The position numbers and the translations under genes were made by a program. Below, piece by piece: positions 52,878-61,214 of a stretch of DNA of 64,000 nucleotides (its first letter is position 1; every line of letters begins with the position of its first letter). The stretch is from Comamonas sp. 26 (lineage in GTDB: Bacteria > Pseudomonadota > Gammaproteobacteria > Burkholderiales > Burkholderiaceae_C), in NCBI RefSeq assembly GCF_002754475.1, contig NZ_PEFL01000001.1:1426001-1490000 (forward strand), read 5' to 3'. Below the pieces are notes generated by a model. That model was given only the letters and a program-made list of their open reading frames with translations. It did no database searches and was not told where the DNA came from.

Positions 52878-54434
52878 ATGACTTCGACGCAGGCAGAGCA
52901 GGGCGGCACTCCGCAGGAGCTGGGGCCGCGGCCTATTGATGTGGCGCTGCTGGCCAGTGTGTTTGTGATTGCGGCCTGTGGTCTGCTCTATGAGCTGGCT
53001 GCGGGCGCACTGGCGTCCTATCTGCTTGGCGATTCGGTGCTGCAGTTCTCCACCATCATCGGCACCTATCTGTTTGCCATGGGCATTGGCTCATGGCTGT
53101 CGCGTTATTTTGAAGATCAGCTGCCTGCGCACTTTCTGCGGGTGGAGCTGATGGTGGCGCTGGTAGGTGGCGCGCTGCCTGCGGTGCTGTTTCTGGCCAA
53201 TGCCTATGCGCCGGGTGCCTTCCGCTTTCTGCTCTACGGCATGGTGCTGGTGGTGGGCACGCTGGTGGGGCTGGAGATTCCGCTGGTCATGCGCATTTTG
53301 AAGCGCAATGCCTCGCTCAAAGATCTGGTGTCCAAGGTGCTGACCTTTGATTATCTGGGTGCGCTGGCGGTGTCGCTGGCCTTCCCGATTGTGCTGGTGC
53401 CCAAGTTGGGGCTGGTGCGCACGGGCTTGCTGTTTGGCTTTATGAATGCGGCAATTGCCGTGTGGGCGCTGTTGCTGTTCAAGCACGAGCTGCGCAATCT
53501 GCGTGCCCATGTCTGGGCCTGCGCACTGGTGCTGCTGACGCTGGGCGGCGGCATTGCCGGAGCCGACCAGCTGACCAAGCTGGCCGATGACCATTTCTAC
53601 CAGGACCGCATTGTGCTGAGCAGTAGCTCGCCCTATCAACGCATTGTGGTGACGCAGGGCCGCCAGGGCGCGCGCCTGTACCTGAATGGCAATCTGCAGT
53701 TTGCCCAGACTGATGAATACCGCTATCACGAAGCGCTGGTACACCCCGCCATGGCTGCGCATGGTGCTCCCAAGAAAGTAGCAGTGCTGGGCGGCGGCGA
53801 CGGTATGGCCGTGCGCGAGGTGCTCAAGTACCCCAGCGTAGAAGCCGTAACGCTGGTGGAATTGGACCCTGCCATGACGGACCTGTTTCGCACCAACGCC
53901 ATGATGACGGCGCTCAACGGCAATGCGCTCAACGATCCACGGGTCAGCATTGTCAACACCGATGCTTTTCACTGGCTGCAGGAGAGCAAGGACAGCTTTG
54001 ATGTGATTGTGGTGGACTTTCCCGATCCCACCAATTTTGCGATTGGCAAGCTGTTTACCAACAGCTTTTATTCGCTGCTGGACAAGCGCCTGGCGGCCAG
54101 CGGCTATGCCGTGGTGCAGACCACATCGCCGCTGATTGCACGGCACAGTTTCTGGACGGTGGTGCAGACCATTGAATCCGTGGGACTGACGGCCAAGCCC
54201 TATCACGCCCATGTGCCCAGTTTTGGCGAGTGGGGCTTTGTACTGGCCAGCCACCGCCCCTGGCGCGAGCCGCCCGGCCTGCCGGAAGGCATGCGTTACC
54301 TGAGCATGCCCACCATGCGCCTGATGTTTGATTTTCCGCTCGATATGGCACGCGTGCCTGCCGAGGTGAACCGCCTGTCCAATCAAGTGCTGGTCAACAC
54401 CTATGAGCGCGAGTGGGGCAAGGTAGAGCATTGA
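52878..54434 (+). CDS. Membrane protein fused to spermidine-synthase-like domain
   Basis: A 518-residue protein. Residues 15-230 have seven predicted helices (VALLASVFVIAACGLLYELA and so on). The C-terminal SpeE-like domain has YQRIVVTQGRQGARLYLNG, VLGGGDGMAVREVLKYPSVE (SAM-type glycine loop), LVELDPAMTDLF, and DVIVVDFPDPTNFAIGKLF. Soluble spermidine synthases have GGGDGG and DS/TDP motifs at these places. It probably transfers an aminopropyl-like group from decarboxylated SAM or acts on another small molecule. ATG 52878 lies 3 nt inside the frame opened by a TTG. It overlaps the next gene by TGATG. Confidence 0.87.
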   Translation: MTSTQAEQGGTPQELGPRPIDVALLASVFVIAACGLLYELAAGALASYLLGDSVLQFSTIIGTYLFAMGIGSWLSRYFEDQLPAHFLRVELMVALVGGALPAVLFLANAYAPGAFRFLLYGMVLVVGTLVGLEIPLVMRILKRNASLKDLVSKVLTFDYLGALAVSLAFPIVLVPKLGLVRTGLLFGFMNAAIAVWALLLFKHELRNLRAHVWACALVLLTLGGGIAGADQLTKLADDHFYQDRIVLSSSSPYQRIVVTQGRQGARLYLNGNLQFAQTDEYRYHEALVHPAMAAHGAPKKVAVLGGGDGMAVREVLKYPSVEAVTLVELDPAMTDLFRTNAMMTALNGNALNDPRVSIVNTDAFHWLQESKDSFDVIVVDFPDPTNFAIGKLFTNSFYSLLDKRLAASGYAVVQTTSPLIARHSFWTVVQTIESVGLTAKPYHAHVPSFGEWGFVLASHRPWREPPGLPEGMRYLSMPTMRLMFDFPLDMARVPAEVNRLSNQVLVNTYEREWGKVEH

Positions 54435-56161
54435 TGGCGGGGTTTGCCATCAATCGCCGCCAGTCTTTGCAGTGGGCGGGTGCTGCGGTGCTGGGCCTGT
54501 CAGGCTGCAAGCCTGCGCCACCCAAGCTCGATGATCTGCCCGGCGGCTTTACCGGCACGGCGCTTGAGCGTGGCCACAGCCTGCGCCCCTTCTGGCAGCG
54601 CTTGGCGCAGGGGCTGGATTTGCCTGCGCCTGCCATGGTGCACCGCGCACCGGTGGTGATTGCGGGCGGCGGCATGGCCGGGCTGGCGGCAGCACGGGCG
54701 CTGGAGTTGGCCGGTGTGCAGGGTGCAGCCTTGCTGGATACACAGGCTGCCATGGGCGGCAATAGTCAGGGTGGGCAGATCAAAGGCATTGCCTGTCCGC
54801 TGGGTGCCCACTATCTGCCGGTGCCCGGTTATGATGCCCATGAGGTGCAGGACTGGCTGGAGCAACTGGGCGTGCGCCAGCGCATCTCTGGCCGCTGGCG
54901 TTATGACGAGCGCTATCTATGCCACAGCCCGCAGGAACGCCTGTTTTGGCAAGGTGCATGGCATGAGGGTTTGCTACCCGTGCACGGGGTGAGCCAGCGC
55001 ACGCTGGACCAATATGCGCTGTTTGAAAAGCGGGTGAGCGAGGCGATGAAGCTCACCGCCTTTGCCATGCCATCCATTCGTGTCTGGCAACGTGCAGGGC
55101 AGTTGCCAGCGGCGCATGCCAGGCTGGATGCGCAGAGTTTTGATCAATGGCTGGCAGAGCAGGGGCTGGATGACGAGCGCTTGCTCTGGTATCTGGGCTA
55201 CTGCTGCCGTGATGATTTTGGGGCGGGGCTGGCCCAGGTCTCGGCCTGGGCAGGTATTCATTACTTTGCCAGCCGTCACGGTTTTCATGCACCGCGCCAA
55301 GAGTCTGAACATGAAGCCGAAGAACTGGGCGAGCAGGTGTTGACCTGGCCGCAGGGCAATGGCTGGCTGGCCCAGCAACTGGTAGCGGGGCTGAAAAGCA
55401 CGCAGCAGCAGACGGATTGCAGCGTGCTGGCGATGACTGAAGATGCCAGCGGCGTGCAGATCGACACCTATCACCATGGCCGCCAGCAGCACGAGCGCTG
55501 GCTAACGAGGCATTGCGTGGTGGCGTTGCCCACGTTTATCGCGGCCCGAGTGTTGCGCAACTCGCCTGATTTTTTGCGAACGGTTGCGGGCCGGCTGAAT
55601 TGGGCGCCCTGGCTGGTGGCCAATATTCATATCGACAGTCCGCTGGCCGACTACCCCGGCGCGGAGCCCGCTTGGGATAACGTTCTGTACCAGGACGGTA
55701 ATCAGGGTGGCTTGGGCTATGTGGATGCGGGTAATCAGCGGCTGGACCGCGTCAGCCGCCAGCCCACTGTGCTGAGCTATTACCAGGCGCTGGGCGATTG
55801 GGCAGATGGACGCAAGCAGTTGATGGAGCAGCCCTTCGTCTTCTGGCGGGACCGGATTGCGAACACCCTGAGCGAGCCGCATGCCGATTTGCTGCAACGC
55901 GCAACGCGCATGGAGATCACCCGCTATGGTCATGCCATGGCGATTCCGCGCCCTGGTGATCAAAGAATTTTGAGTGAAATGGCGCTCAAAGCCAATACGA
56001 ATAAGCGCAAGCAGCTATTGAATGGAGAGCAAGTGCAGAGCCTGCCCACGCCCGGTACAGCGCGGCTGAGCTTTGCGCATTCTGACTGGGCTGGCTATTC
56101 GGTGCTGGAAGAAGCGTTTACGCGCGGTCATCACGCGGGGCTGCTGGCAGCGCAAGGTTAA
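54434..56161 (+). CDS. Tat-exported lipoprotein FAD-dependent amine-oxidase-like protein
   Basis: A 575-residue flavoprotein. The N-terminus has a twin-arginine motif (NRRQSLQW, R8-R9) and a lipobox LSGC with C25, so it is predicted to be folded in the cytoplasm, exported by Tat and lipidated. FAD site: VVIAGGGMAGLAAARALELAG. LGAHYLPVPGYDAHE and the late WAGYSVLEEAFTRGHHAG resemble flavin amine oxidases. It overlaps the synthase stop (TGATG). A dispersed repeat copy (55967-56022) lies in frame and codes residues about 512-530, an insertion likely peculiar to this lineage. A partner of the preceding synthase, possibly oxidising its product. Confidence 0.83.
   Translation: MAGFAINRRQSLQWAGAAVLGLSGCKPAPPKLDDLPGGFTGTALERGHSLRPFWQRLAQGLDLPAPAMVHRAPVVIAGGGMAGLAAARALELAGVQGAALLDTQAAMGGNSQGGQIKGIACPLGAHYLPVPGYDAHEVQDWLEQLGVRQRISGRWRYDERYLCHSPQERLFWQGAWHEGLLPVHGVSQRTLDQYALFEKRVSEAMKLTAFAMPSIRVWQRAGQLPAAHARLDAQSFDQWLAEQGLDDERLLWYLGYCCRDDFGAGLAQVSAWAGIHYFASRHGFHAPRQESEHEAEELGEQVLTWPQGNGWLAQQLVAGLKSTQQQTDCSVLAMTEDASGVQIDTYHHGRQQHERWLTRHCVVALPTFIAARVLRNSPDFLRTVAGRLNWAPWLVANIHIDSPLADYPGAEPAWDNVLYQDGNQGGLGYVDAGNQRLDRVSRQPTVLSYYQALGDWADGRKQLMEQPFVFWRDRIANTLSEPHADLLQRATRMEITRYGHAMAIPRPGDQRILSEMALKANTNKRKQLLNGEQVQSLPTPGTARLSFAHSDWAGYSVLEEAFTRGHHAGLLAAQG
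55967..56022 (-). repeat. Dispersed repeat copy inside a coding sequence
   Basis: On the minus strand it reads ATTCAATAGCTGCTTGCGCT, then TATTCGTATTGG, CTTTGAGCGCCATTTCACTC and AAAATT, matching the copies at 49484 and 38531. It stays in frame in the flavoprotein and encodes about ILSEMALKANTNKRKQLLN. Confidence 0.75.
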
Positions 56162-56187
56162 AAGCGCTTTTGAGGGCGCTAGCTGAG

Positions 56188-57183
56188 TTACCTGCGCTGG
56201 CTGCCGGGCAGCTTGATGACGCGATTGAGCGCCGCATTGCCGCGAGAGCTGTGACCGCCTAGCTGCGCCATGGAGCGCAGGTCCAGATCCAGCGTCAGCG
56301 ACGAGCGCGACAAGGCGGACTGAATGGTGGGTCTGCGCCCTTCAAGGTGCCAGATGGGCGGGTACAGACTTGAGCCGTCGCGATCAATCACGCTGGCAAT
56401 CTGGGGCTCGTCTGCGGTTTTGCCACGGCGCAGAACCACGGCCACTTCGCCGTTATCGAGCTGCACATAGGTGCCTGGCGGATAAAGGCCGACGACATCG
56501 ATCAGCGCCTGCTTGACCTCATCGGCATATTGCTGGCCTTGCTGCAGGATTTGCAGCGATTCGACGGCCGAGCGGCCGCTACGGGTTTTACGCGGGCTGA
56601 TTAGCGCGGCATAGCGATCAACCGTGCCCAGAATGCGAACCAGACGCGCCAGCGGCTGCAATTGTGCTAGCGGGGCAGGCGGCAGCACGACATGGTGGTT
56701 TTGAACGGTCTCCAGCCAAAGGGTGTCGCGCACCATCAGGCGCTCAAGAACCTGACGGCCTTCTTGGGGGTGCTGTTTGACGGCTTCGGCTTGCGGACTG
56801 CTCAGCGGGGCGCGTTGCTCGGCCAGCTGGTTTTGTAGCACCGTCATGCCGATGTTCATGGTCAGCGAGGCATGAATCAGCGTGTTGCGCTCTGACTGAG
56901 GCAGTTTCAGTTCCTTGGCCAGAATGTGGCACAGGCCTGCGCAGACCACGGCGTGCGAGGAGCTGTAACCCACGGTGGTTGAGCTGGCGCGCTGAAACAT
57001 CAGGTAGAGCGCGGCGTCGGTGTCTTGTGTGATGAGGTCCTGCAGCCACAGATCAATCTGATGCAGCTTGATGGCGAACCCCGGAATGCGCAGCGGATCG
57101 GTCAGCAGAACCGCGAGGGCGGCCTCCAAATCTGACCATAGACCCAGCAGGTCCTCATAGGGTTCGTCGTAGCGTGCGTGCAT
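56188..57183 (-). CDS. Degenerate HD-GYP-like protein
   Basis: A 331-residue protein with the outline of the HD-GYP phosphodiesterase fold but without the catalytic metal ligands. Residues around SHAVVCAGLCHILAKEL take the place of the first His, and LTMNIGMTVLQNQLAEQ stands where HDIGK should be. Later RILGTVDRYAALISPRKTRSGRSA resembles the DxYxAL(T)xxRPYR region, and a C-terminal beta-rich tail includes LYPPGTYVQLDNGEVAVVLR, common in HD-GYP proteins. It is probably a non-catalytic signalling or scaffold protein. It is transcribed toward the flavoprotein gene. Confidence 0.78.
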   Translation of the reverse strand: MHARYDEPYEDLLGLWSDLEAALAVLLTDPLRIPGFAIKLHQIDLWLQDLITQDTDAALYLMFQRASSTTVGYSSSHAVVCAGLCHILAKELKLPQSERNTLIHASLTMNIGMTVLQNQLAEQRAPLSSPQAEAVKQHPQEGRQVLERLMVRDTLWLETVQNHHVVLPPAPLAQLQPLARLVRILGTVDRYAALISPRKTRSGRSAVESLQILQQGQQYADEVKQALIDVVGLYPPGTYVQLDNGEVAVVLRRGKTADEPQIASVIDRDGSSLYPPIWHLEGRRPTIQSALSRSSLTLDLDLRSMAQLGGHSSRGNAALNRVIKLPGSQRR

Positions 57184-57204
57184 GGAGAGGGTTTGGGCGG
57201 AATC

Positions 57205-57870
57205 TTAGTTTTTTTCCAGCACCATTTCGCTGCCCTTGCGGGTCATATGAAACTGGGCCAGCAGATTGTTGCCAAGCAACACATAAGGCATGGATTCAGG
57301 AGCGACGATGGCATCGACGTCGCGCAGTTCTATATCGCCCAGTTTGACGCTGTCGAGTTTTATTCGCCAGCCTTGCGCGGAGCCGTTGGCTGTGCGCATC
57401 AGCATCGGCATGCCTTTGAGGTAGGGCAGTTCCAGACGCTCTGCATCGGCTCTGCCAATGGCAATCGTGCTGGCGCCAGTGTCCACCATGTATTGCATGG
57501 TTTTGCCGTTGATCATTCCCCGGTCAATGAAGTGCCCCCGTGAGTCGGCAATCAACACCAGCTTGCCCGAGCGCGAGCCACCGTCGCGGCCGCCCCGGCT
57601 GCCCACGCTGACAGGTGCCTCGCCCAGCCGCAGATTCTGGCGCTGGCCTTTGACGTCCACTATGGCGGCGTCACCATTGATTTGAAGCAGGCGAACGCCT
57701 TTGTGGCTTTCATTGACCGCAATGGCCTTGGGTGCGCTGCCATCCACAACCAACAGGGCCTTGCTGCCCAATATGCCGGTCAAAGCTACGGATTGCCCCC
57801 AGGCACTGCTGGCTGCTAGCGTGGCTGCAAGCAGGAGCCCTGCGCGCCGCAGATGAGAGGCACCTTGCAA
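57205..57870 (-). CDS. Retropepsin-like aspartic protease (clan AA, TIGR02281 type)
   Basis: A 221-residue protein with a signal peptide (LLLAATLAASSAWGQS, residues about 10-27) and a C-terminal single-lobe aspartic protease domain: the catalytic triad YMVDTGASTIAIG, then the hydrophobic VLLGNNLLAQFHM partner. Such proteins act as dimers in the periplasm or inner membrane. The start is TTG 57870, with no ATG before the signal peptide. A REP-like element (57871-57950) ends directly at the start and so supplies the ribosome-binding region. Confidence 0.82.
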   Translation of the reverse strand: MQGASHLRRAGLLLAATLAASSAWGQSVALTGILGSKALLVVDGSAPKAIAVNESHKGVRLLQINGDAAIVDVKGQRQNLRLGEAPVSVGSRGGRDGGSRSGKLVLIADSRGHFIDRGMINGKTMQYMVDTGASTIAIGRADAERLELPYLKGMPMLMRTANGSAQGWRIKLDSVKLGDIELRDVDAIVAPESMPYVLLGNNLLAQFHMTRKGSEMVLEKN

Positions 57871-57950
57871 GGGCCGCCCCGTAGCGCAGATGTCGTTCCC
57901 TTCCCGCGAAGCGAGAGAGGGGAAGCAGCAAAGCTGCGCAGGGGGTGGGT
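57871..57950 (-). repeat. GC-rich REP-like element, copy upstream of the retropepsin gene
   Basis: The minus strand reads CACCCCCTGCGCAGCTTTGC then TGCTTCCCC, TCTCTCGCTTCGCGGGAAGG and GAACGACAT, parallel in order to the 52731 copy. It spans the whole spacer between yajQ and the retropepsin start. Confidence 0.75.
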
Positions 57951-57956
57951 CATTGC

Positions 57957-58442
57957 TTAGTCGCGGAAGTTGTTGAACGACAGAGGATGGTCAGCCAGGT
58001 CCTTGCGGATTACTGCCATGGCAGCCTGCAGGTCATCGCGCTTGGCGCCGGTGATGCGGACCTTGTCTTCCTGAATGGCGGCCTGCACCTTGAGCTTGCT
58101 TTCCTTCATCAGCTTCTGCAGTTGCTTGGCCAGATCGGACTCAATGCCGTTTTTTACCTTGATGACTTGCTTGACCTTGTCGCCGCCGATTTTCTGGGCC
58201 TTCTGAATGTCCAGAAAGCGCACGTCTACATTGCGCTTGGTCAGCTTGTTGCGCAGCAGGTCTTCGACTTGCTGGAGCTGGAACTCGGCATCGCCATACA
58301 TGGTGATTTCCTTGTCCTTGAGTTCGACGGCGGCCGATGTGCCCTTGAAGTCAAAGCGGGTGCCAATTTCCTTGGTGGCGTTGTCGACAGCGTTCTTTAC
58401 TTCGACGAAGTCGGCTTCGCAAACAGTATCAAAAGAAGGCAT
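57957..58442 (-). CDS. yajQ: YajQ-family nucleotide-binding protein
   Basis: A 161-residue protein of normal YajQ length, starting [20 protein letters not shown]. The family carries two ferredoxin-like domains, seen as [20 protein letters not shown] and the basic [21 protein letters not shown]. Members bind cyclic di-GMP or nucleic acid (XC_3703 type in Xanthomonas) and act in regulation. The long upstream frame (to 58736) is not supported, since it lacks a ribosome site and overlaps murB. It is divergent from murB with 104 nt between starts. Confidence 0.9.
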   Translation of the reverse strand: MPSFDTVCEADFVEVKNAVDNATKEIGTRFDFKGTSAAVELKDKEITMYGDAEFQLQQVEDLLRNKLTKRNVDVRFLDIQKAQKIGGDKVKQVIKVKNGIESDLAKQLQKLMKESKLKVQAAIQEDKVRITGAKRDDLQAAMAVIRKDLADHPLSFNNFRD

Positions 58443-58546
58443 GGTTTTATTCCTATCAGTATCAGAGCAGTAAACAGCCACAGAGCGCCAGCCTGTGATG
58501 TGCTGGTTTCCAGCAGCGAGGTGGGCGCAGTGCGACAATTGGATGG

Positions 58547-59644
58547 ATGTTAGTCGAGAAAAATGTTCCCCTGCAGCATTGCAACACCTTTGGCATTGCC
58601 GCGCGCGCCGAAACCTTGGTGCGTATTCGTAGCCAGGATGATATTCGCCAGTTTCTGGCCCATCCCCTCTGGGGGCGGCAGCCGGTGTTTGTCCTGGGTG
58701 GTGGTAGCAACGTCGTATTGACGGGTGATGTGGCACCCGTCGTGCTCAAGATGGAAATCATGGGCATGCGGCTGCTGCATGAGACCGACAAGCACTGGGT
58801 TGTCGAGATCGGCGCGGGCGAGCGCTGGCACGACATGGTGGCCTGGACGCTGGCCCAAGGTTATAGCGGGCTGGAGAACATGGCTCTGATCCCCGGGACT
58901 GTAGGTGCATCACCTGTGCAGAATATTGGCGCCTATGGGATGGAGTTGCAGGATCGCTTTGATTCGCTGGACGCAGTTGACTTGGTGACCGGCGAGCAGT
59001 TCAGTTTGAATGCTGCCCAGTGTGCTTTTGGCTATCGTGATTCGGTGTTCAAGCATGCACCTGCACAGCCCAAGTACTGGCCGGTAACGGGCTCTGCTGC
59101 CGTGCCGCGTGGTCTGGGCCTCAAAGGGCGGGCGGTGATTACGCATGTGCGACTGGCCCTGCCCAAGGTGTGGCAGCCTGATCTGGGTTATCTGGACTTG
59201 CAGCGCAAGCAGGCTGAAAAAGGCATTGAGCAACCCACGGCCCAGCAGATTTTTGAATGGGTTTGCGAAATTCGCAGCGCCAAGCTGCCTGACCCCGAGG
59301 TCATTGGCAATGCGGGCAGCTTCTTCAAAAACCCCACTGTGACGGTCGAGCAGTGCGCAGACATCATCGCGCGTGAGCCAAAAATCGTGCACTACCCCAT
59401 GGATGACGGCTCGATCAAGCTAGCCGCTGGCTGGCTGATTGATGCCTGCGGCTGGAAAGGCAAGACCATGGGGCGGGCGGGAGTCTATGACAAGCAGGCG
59501 CTGGTGCTGGTCAACCGCGGTGACCGCCATAGCGCCGAGGGCAGTGTGAGCGGCGGTGAGGTGATGATGCTGGCAGGAGCCATTCAGACCAGTGTTTATG
59601 AGCGTTTTGGCATTCGGCTAGAGTCTGAGCCGGTGGTGATTTAA
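58547..59644 (+). CDS. murB: UDP-N-acetylenolpyruvoylglucosamine reductase
   Basis: MurB reduces the enolpyruvyl group with NADPH and FAD to give UDP-MurNAc in peptidoglycan precursor synthesis. The 365-residue product has the type I N-terminus [19 protein letters not shown] motif [41 protein letters not shown] (with the catalytic-region [12 protein letters not shown]), and C-terminal [13 protein letters not shown], where the Ser is the proton donor, and [15 protein letters not shown]. The ATG at 58547 has no obvious ribosome site. The terminator at 59660-59686 follows. Confidence 0.95.
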   Translation: MLVEKNVPLQHCNTFGIAARAETLVRIRSQDDIRQFLAHPLWGRQPVFVLGGGSNVVLTGDVAPVVLKMEIMGMRLLHETDKHWVVEIGAGERWHDMVAWTLAQGYSGLENMALIPGTVGASPVQNIGAYGMELQDRFDSLDAVDLVTGEQFSLNAAQCAFGYRDSVFKHAPAQPKYWPVTGSAAVPRGLGLKGRAVITHVRLALPKVWQPDLGYLDLQRKQAEKGIEQPTAQQIFEWVCEIRSAKLPDPEVIGNAGSFFKNPTVTVEQCADIIAREPKIVHYPMDDGSIKLAAGWLIDACGWKGKTMGRAGVYDKQALVLVNRGDRHSAEGSVSGGEVMMLAGAIQTSVYERFGIRLESEPVVI

Positions 59645-59659
59645 GCCATTGCGCACAAG

Positions 59660-59686
59660 AAAAAAGGAGCCATTGGCTCCTTTTTT
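59660..59686. terminator. Bidirectional terminator murB / facing gene
   Basis: AAAAAAGGAGCC (59660-59671) and GGCTCCTTTTTT (59675-59686) form a 12-bp stem with loop ATT. Both arms have T/A tracts. A partial dispersed repeat (TAATAGCTGTTAACGCTTAT) follows at 59686-59707. Confidence 0.85.
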
Positions 59687-59701
59687 AATAGCTGTTAACG
59701 C

Positions 59702-60184
59702 TTATTTCCAGAAGGCTGGGCGCAGTAAAATGCCGGAAATACGGTAGGGGGCCTTGGGCTCCACAGCCAGCTCCATAGGTACAAAGCCCTTGGTGCAGTT
59801 CAGCAGAACGCTGGTGGCCAGAGGGGTAGGGCTTTCCATGCGGCCTGCAGGCTGGCAACTGCCTACACCGGTGCGAATCGAGTCCAGTGCTTTTTGCACA
59901 TTGTCGATGGGCGACTGCTTCAGAAACTCTTCATTGAAGTTGCTGGCGGCCATCTTGGACTTGCCTTCAATGGCTGTCATTACAGCTTGCAGACGCTTGC
60001 GCAGCGCCGCATCTGCGGCTTGTGCATCGACGTTGGCAGGGACTGCTGATGCTGCAGCGGGGGCGGCAGCCTTGGCGTTGTCGGCTGCGGGTGCGTCGGT
60101 CTGTGCCTGTGCGCCAGTCATGAAGCCAGCAGCAGCCAGCATGGTGCTCAGGCAAAGAGCGTGACGTGTTTTAGTGAAATTCAT
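59702..60184 (-). CDS. Secreted hypothetical protein
   Basis: A 160-residue protein with an N-terminal signal peptide (ALCLSTMLAAAGFMTGAQAQ), an Ala-rich linker (residues 28-55), and a compact domain with two Cys (GVGSCQPAG, LLNCTKGF), likely a disulfide. The domain has a pattern like small export-associated helices (LRKRLQAVMTAIEGKSKMAA). AAAGG precedes the ATG at 60184. Function unknown. Confidence 0.68.
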   Translation of the reverse strand: MNFTKTRHALCLSTMLAAAGFMTGAQAQTDAPAADNAKAAAPAAASAVPANVDAQAADAALRKRLQAVMTAIEGKSKMAASNFNEEFLKQSPIDNVQKALDSIRTGVGSCQPAGRMESPTPLATSVLLNCTKGFVPMELAVEPKAPYRISGILLRPAFWK

Positions 60185-60445
60185 TCGTTAACCTTTCGTC
60201 AAACAACGCAGGCACTGTAAACCTTCTGCAAGGGTTTCTTTGCAAGACCAGAGCCTGTTTTTTGTGAATAAACGGCAAAGATGGGTTGGTGTGGGTGAAA
60301 GCGGTACATCTTTGTTGCTGTTGATACAGCGCAGGACCGTCAGGGTTACTGCTTGCCGTTGCAGCTTCATGCACTGCCTAAAATCTGTTGCACTGCAATA
60401 GCTCAATGGATAACGGGGTCGATCCCCAATTAAAAAGGACTTGCG

Positions 60446-60982
60446 ATGCAAGAGAACACAGAGGGCGAAGCCCATGCGGCAAAGCAGCGGCTCATCAAGA
60501 AATATCCCAATCGTCGTCTGTATGACACGAAAACCTCTTCCTACATCACGCTGGCTGAGGTCAAACAACTGGTAATGGACAGCGAAGATGTGGTGATCCG
60601 GGATGCCAAGACCAATGAAGAACTGACGCGTTCTATCTTGCTGCAGATCATTCTGGAAGAAGAAGCGGGCGGTGCTCCCATGTTTTCCGAAGCAATGCTG
60701 GCCAACATTATTCGCTTTTACGGCCACGCCATGCAGGGCTTTATGGGCACGTACATTGAAAAAAACGTGCAGATGTTCACGGACTTGCAGACCCAGCTGT
60801 CTGGCCAGTCGCAAGGTGCGGCACCTGAGGCCTGGAAGCAGTTCATGAGCATGCAGCCGCCAGCCATGCAATCCATGATGGGCAACTACATGGAGCAGTC
60901 TCAGACGGTGCTCACTCAAATGCAGGAGCAGATGCAAAAGCAGACTGAGCAGATGCTGGGTGTGTTTGGTATCAAGCGCTGA
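60446..60982 (+). CDS. phaR: Polyhydroxyalkanoate synthesis repressor PhaR
   Basis: PhaR represses phasin expression and responds to polyhydroxyalkanoate granules. The N-terminal PHB/PHA accumulation regulator DNA-binding domain is LIKKYPNRRLYDTKTSSYITL, a hallmark of the family. A second domain follows (LLQIILEEEAGGAPMFSEAML), then a Gln/Met-rich amphipathic tail (MQEQMQKQTEQMLGVF) able to form coiled coil. AAAAGGA lies upstream of ATG 60446. It implies PHA storage, typical of Comamonas. Confidence 0.94.
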   Translation: MQENTEGEAHAAKQRLIKKYPNRRLYDTKTSSYITLAEVKQLVMDSEDVVIRDAKTNEELTRSILLQIILEEEAGGAPMFSEAMLANIIRFYGHAMQGFMGTYIEKNVQMFTDLQTQLSGQSQGAAPEAWKQFMSMQPPAMQSMMGNYMEQSQTVLTQMQEQMQKQTEQMLGVFGIKR

Positions 60983-61006
60983 GCGCTGAATTGAAGTTTT
61001 TAAGAG

Positions 61007-61030
61007 GCGGGCCAGATGGCCCGCTTTTTT
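61007..61030 (+). terminator. Rho-independent terminator of phaR
   Basis: GCGGGCC (61007-61013), loop AGAT, GGCCCGC (61018-61024) and then TTTTTT. Confidence 0.9.
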
Positions 61031-61214
61031 GTTCCCGTTCTGTTTTCGCCTTGGTGGGAGGCAAGAGGTCTGCATGCGCTAGTCCCAATTGACGATGCTT
61101 GTGTGTGCTGTCAATCGAACAATGATTTCGGTGCTTCCGGAGTACGCAGGTGAGTGTGTGCGATGAGAGTTTGAGCAACAACAAATGCAAGCAATGCATT
61201 CAAGGAGACTAGGC

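Noticed and set aside
53091..54431. 446-codon open frame on the minus strand
   Set aside because: Antisense shadow of the membrane spermidine-synthase-like gene.
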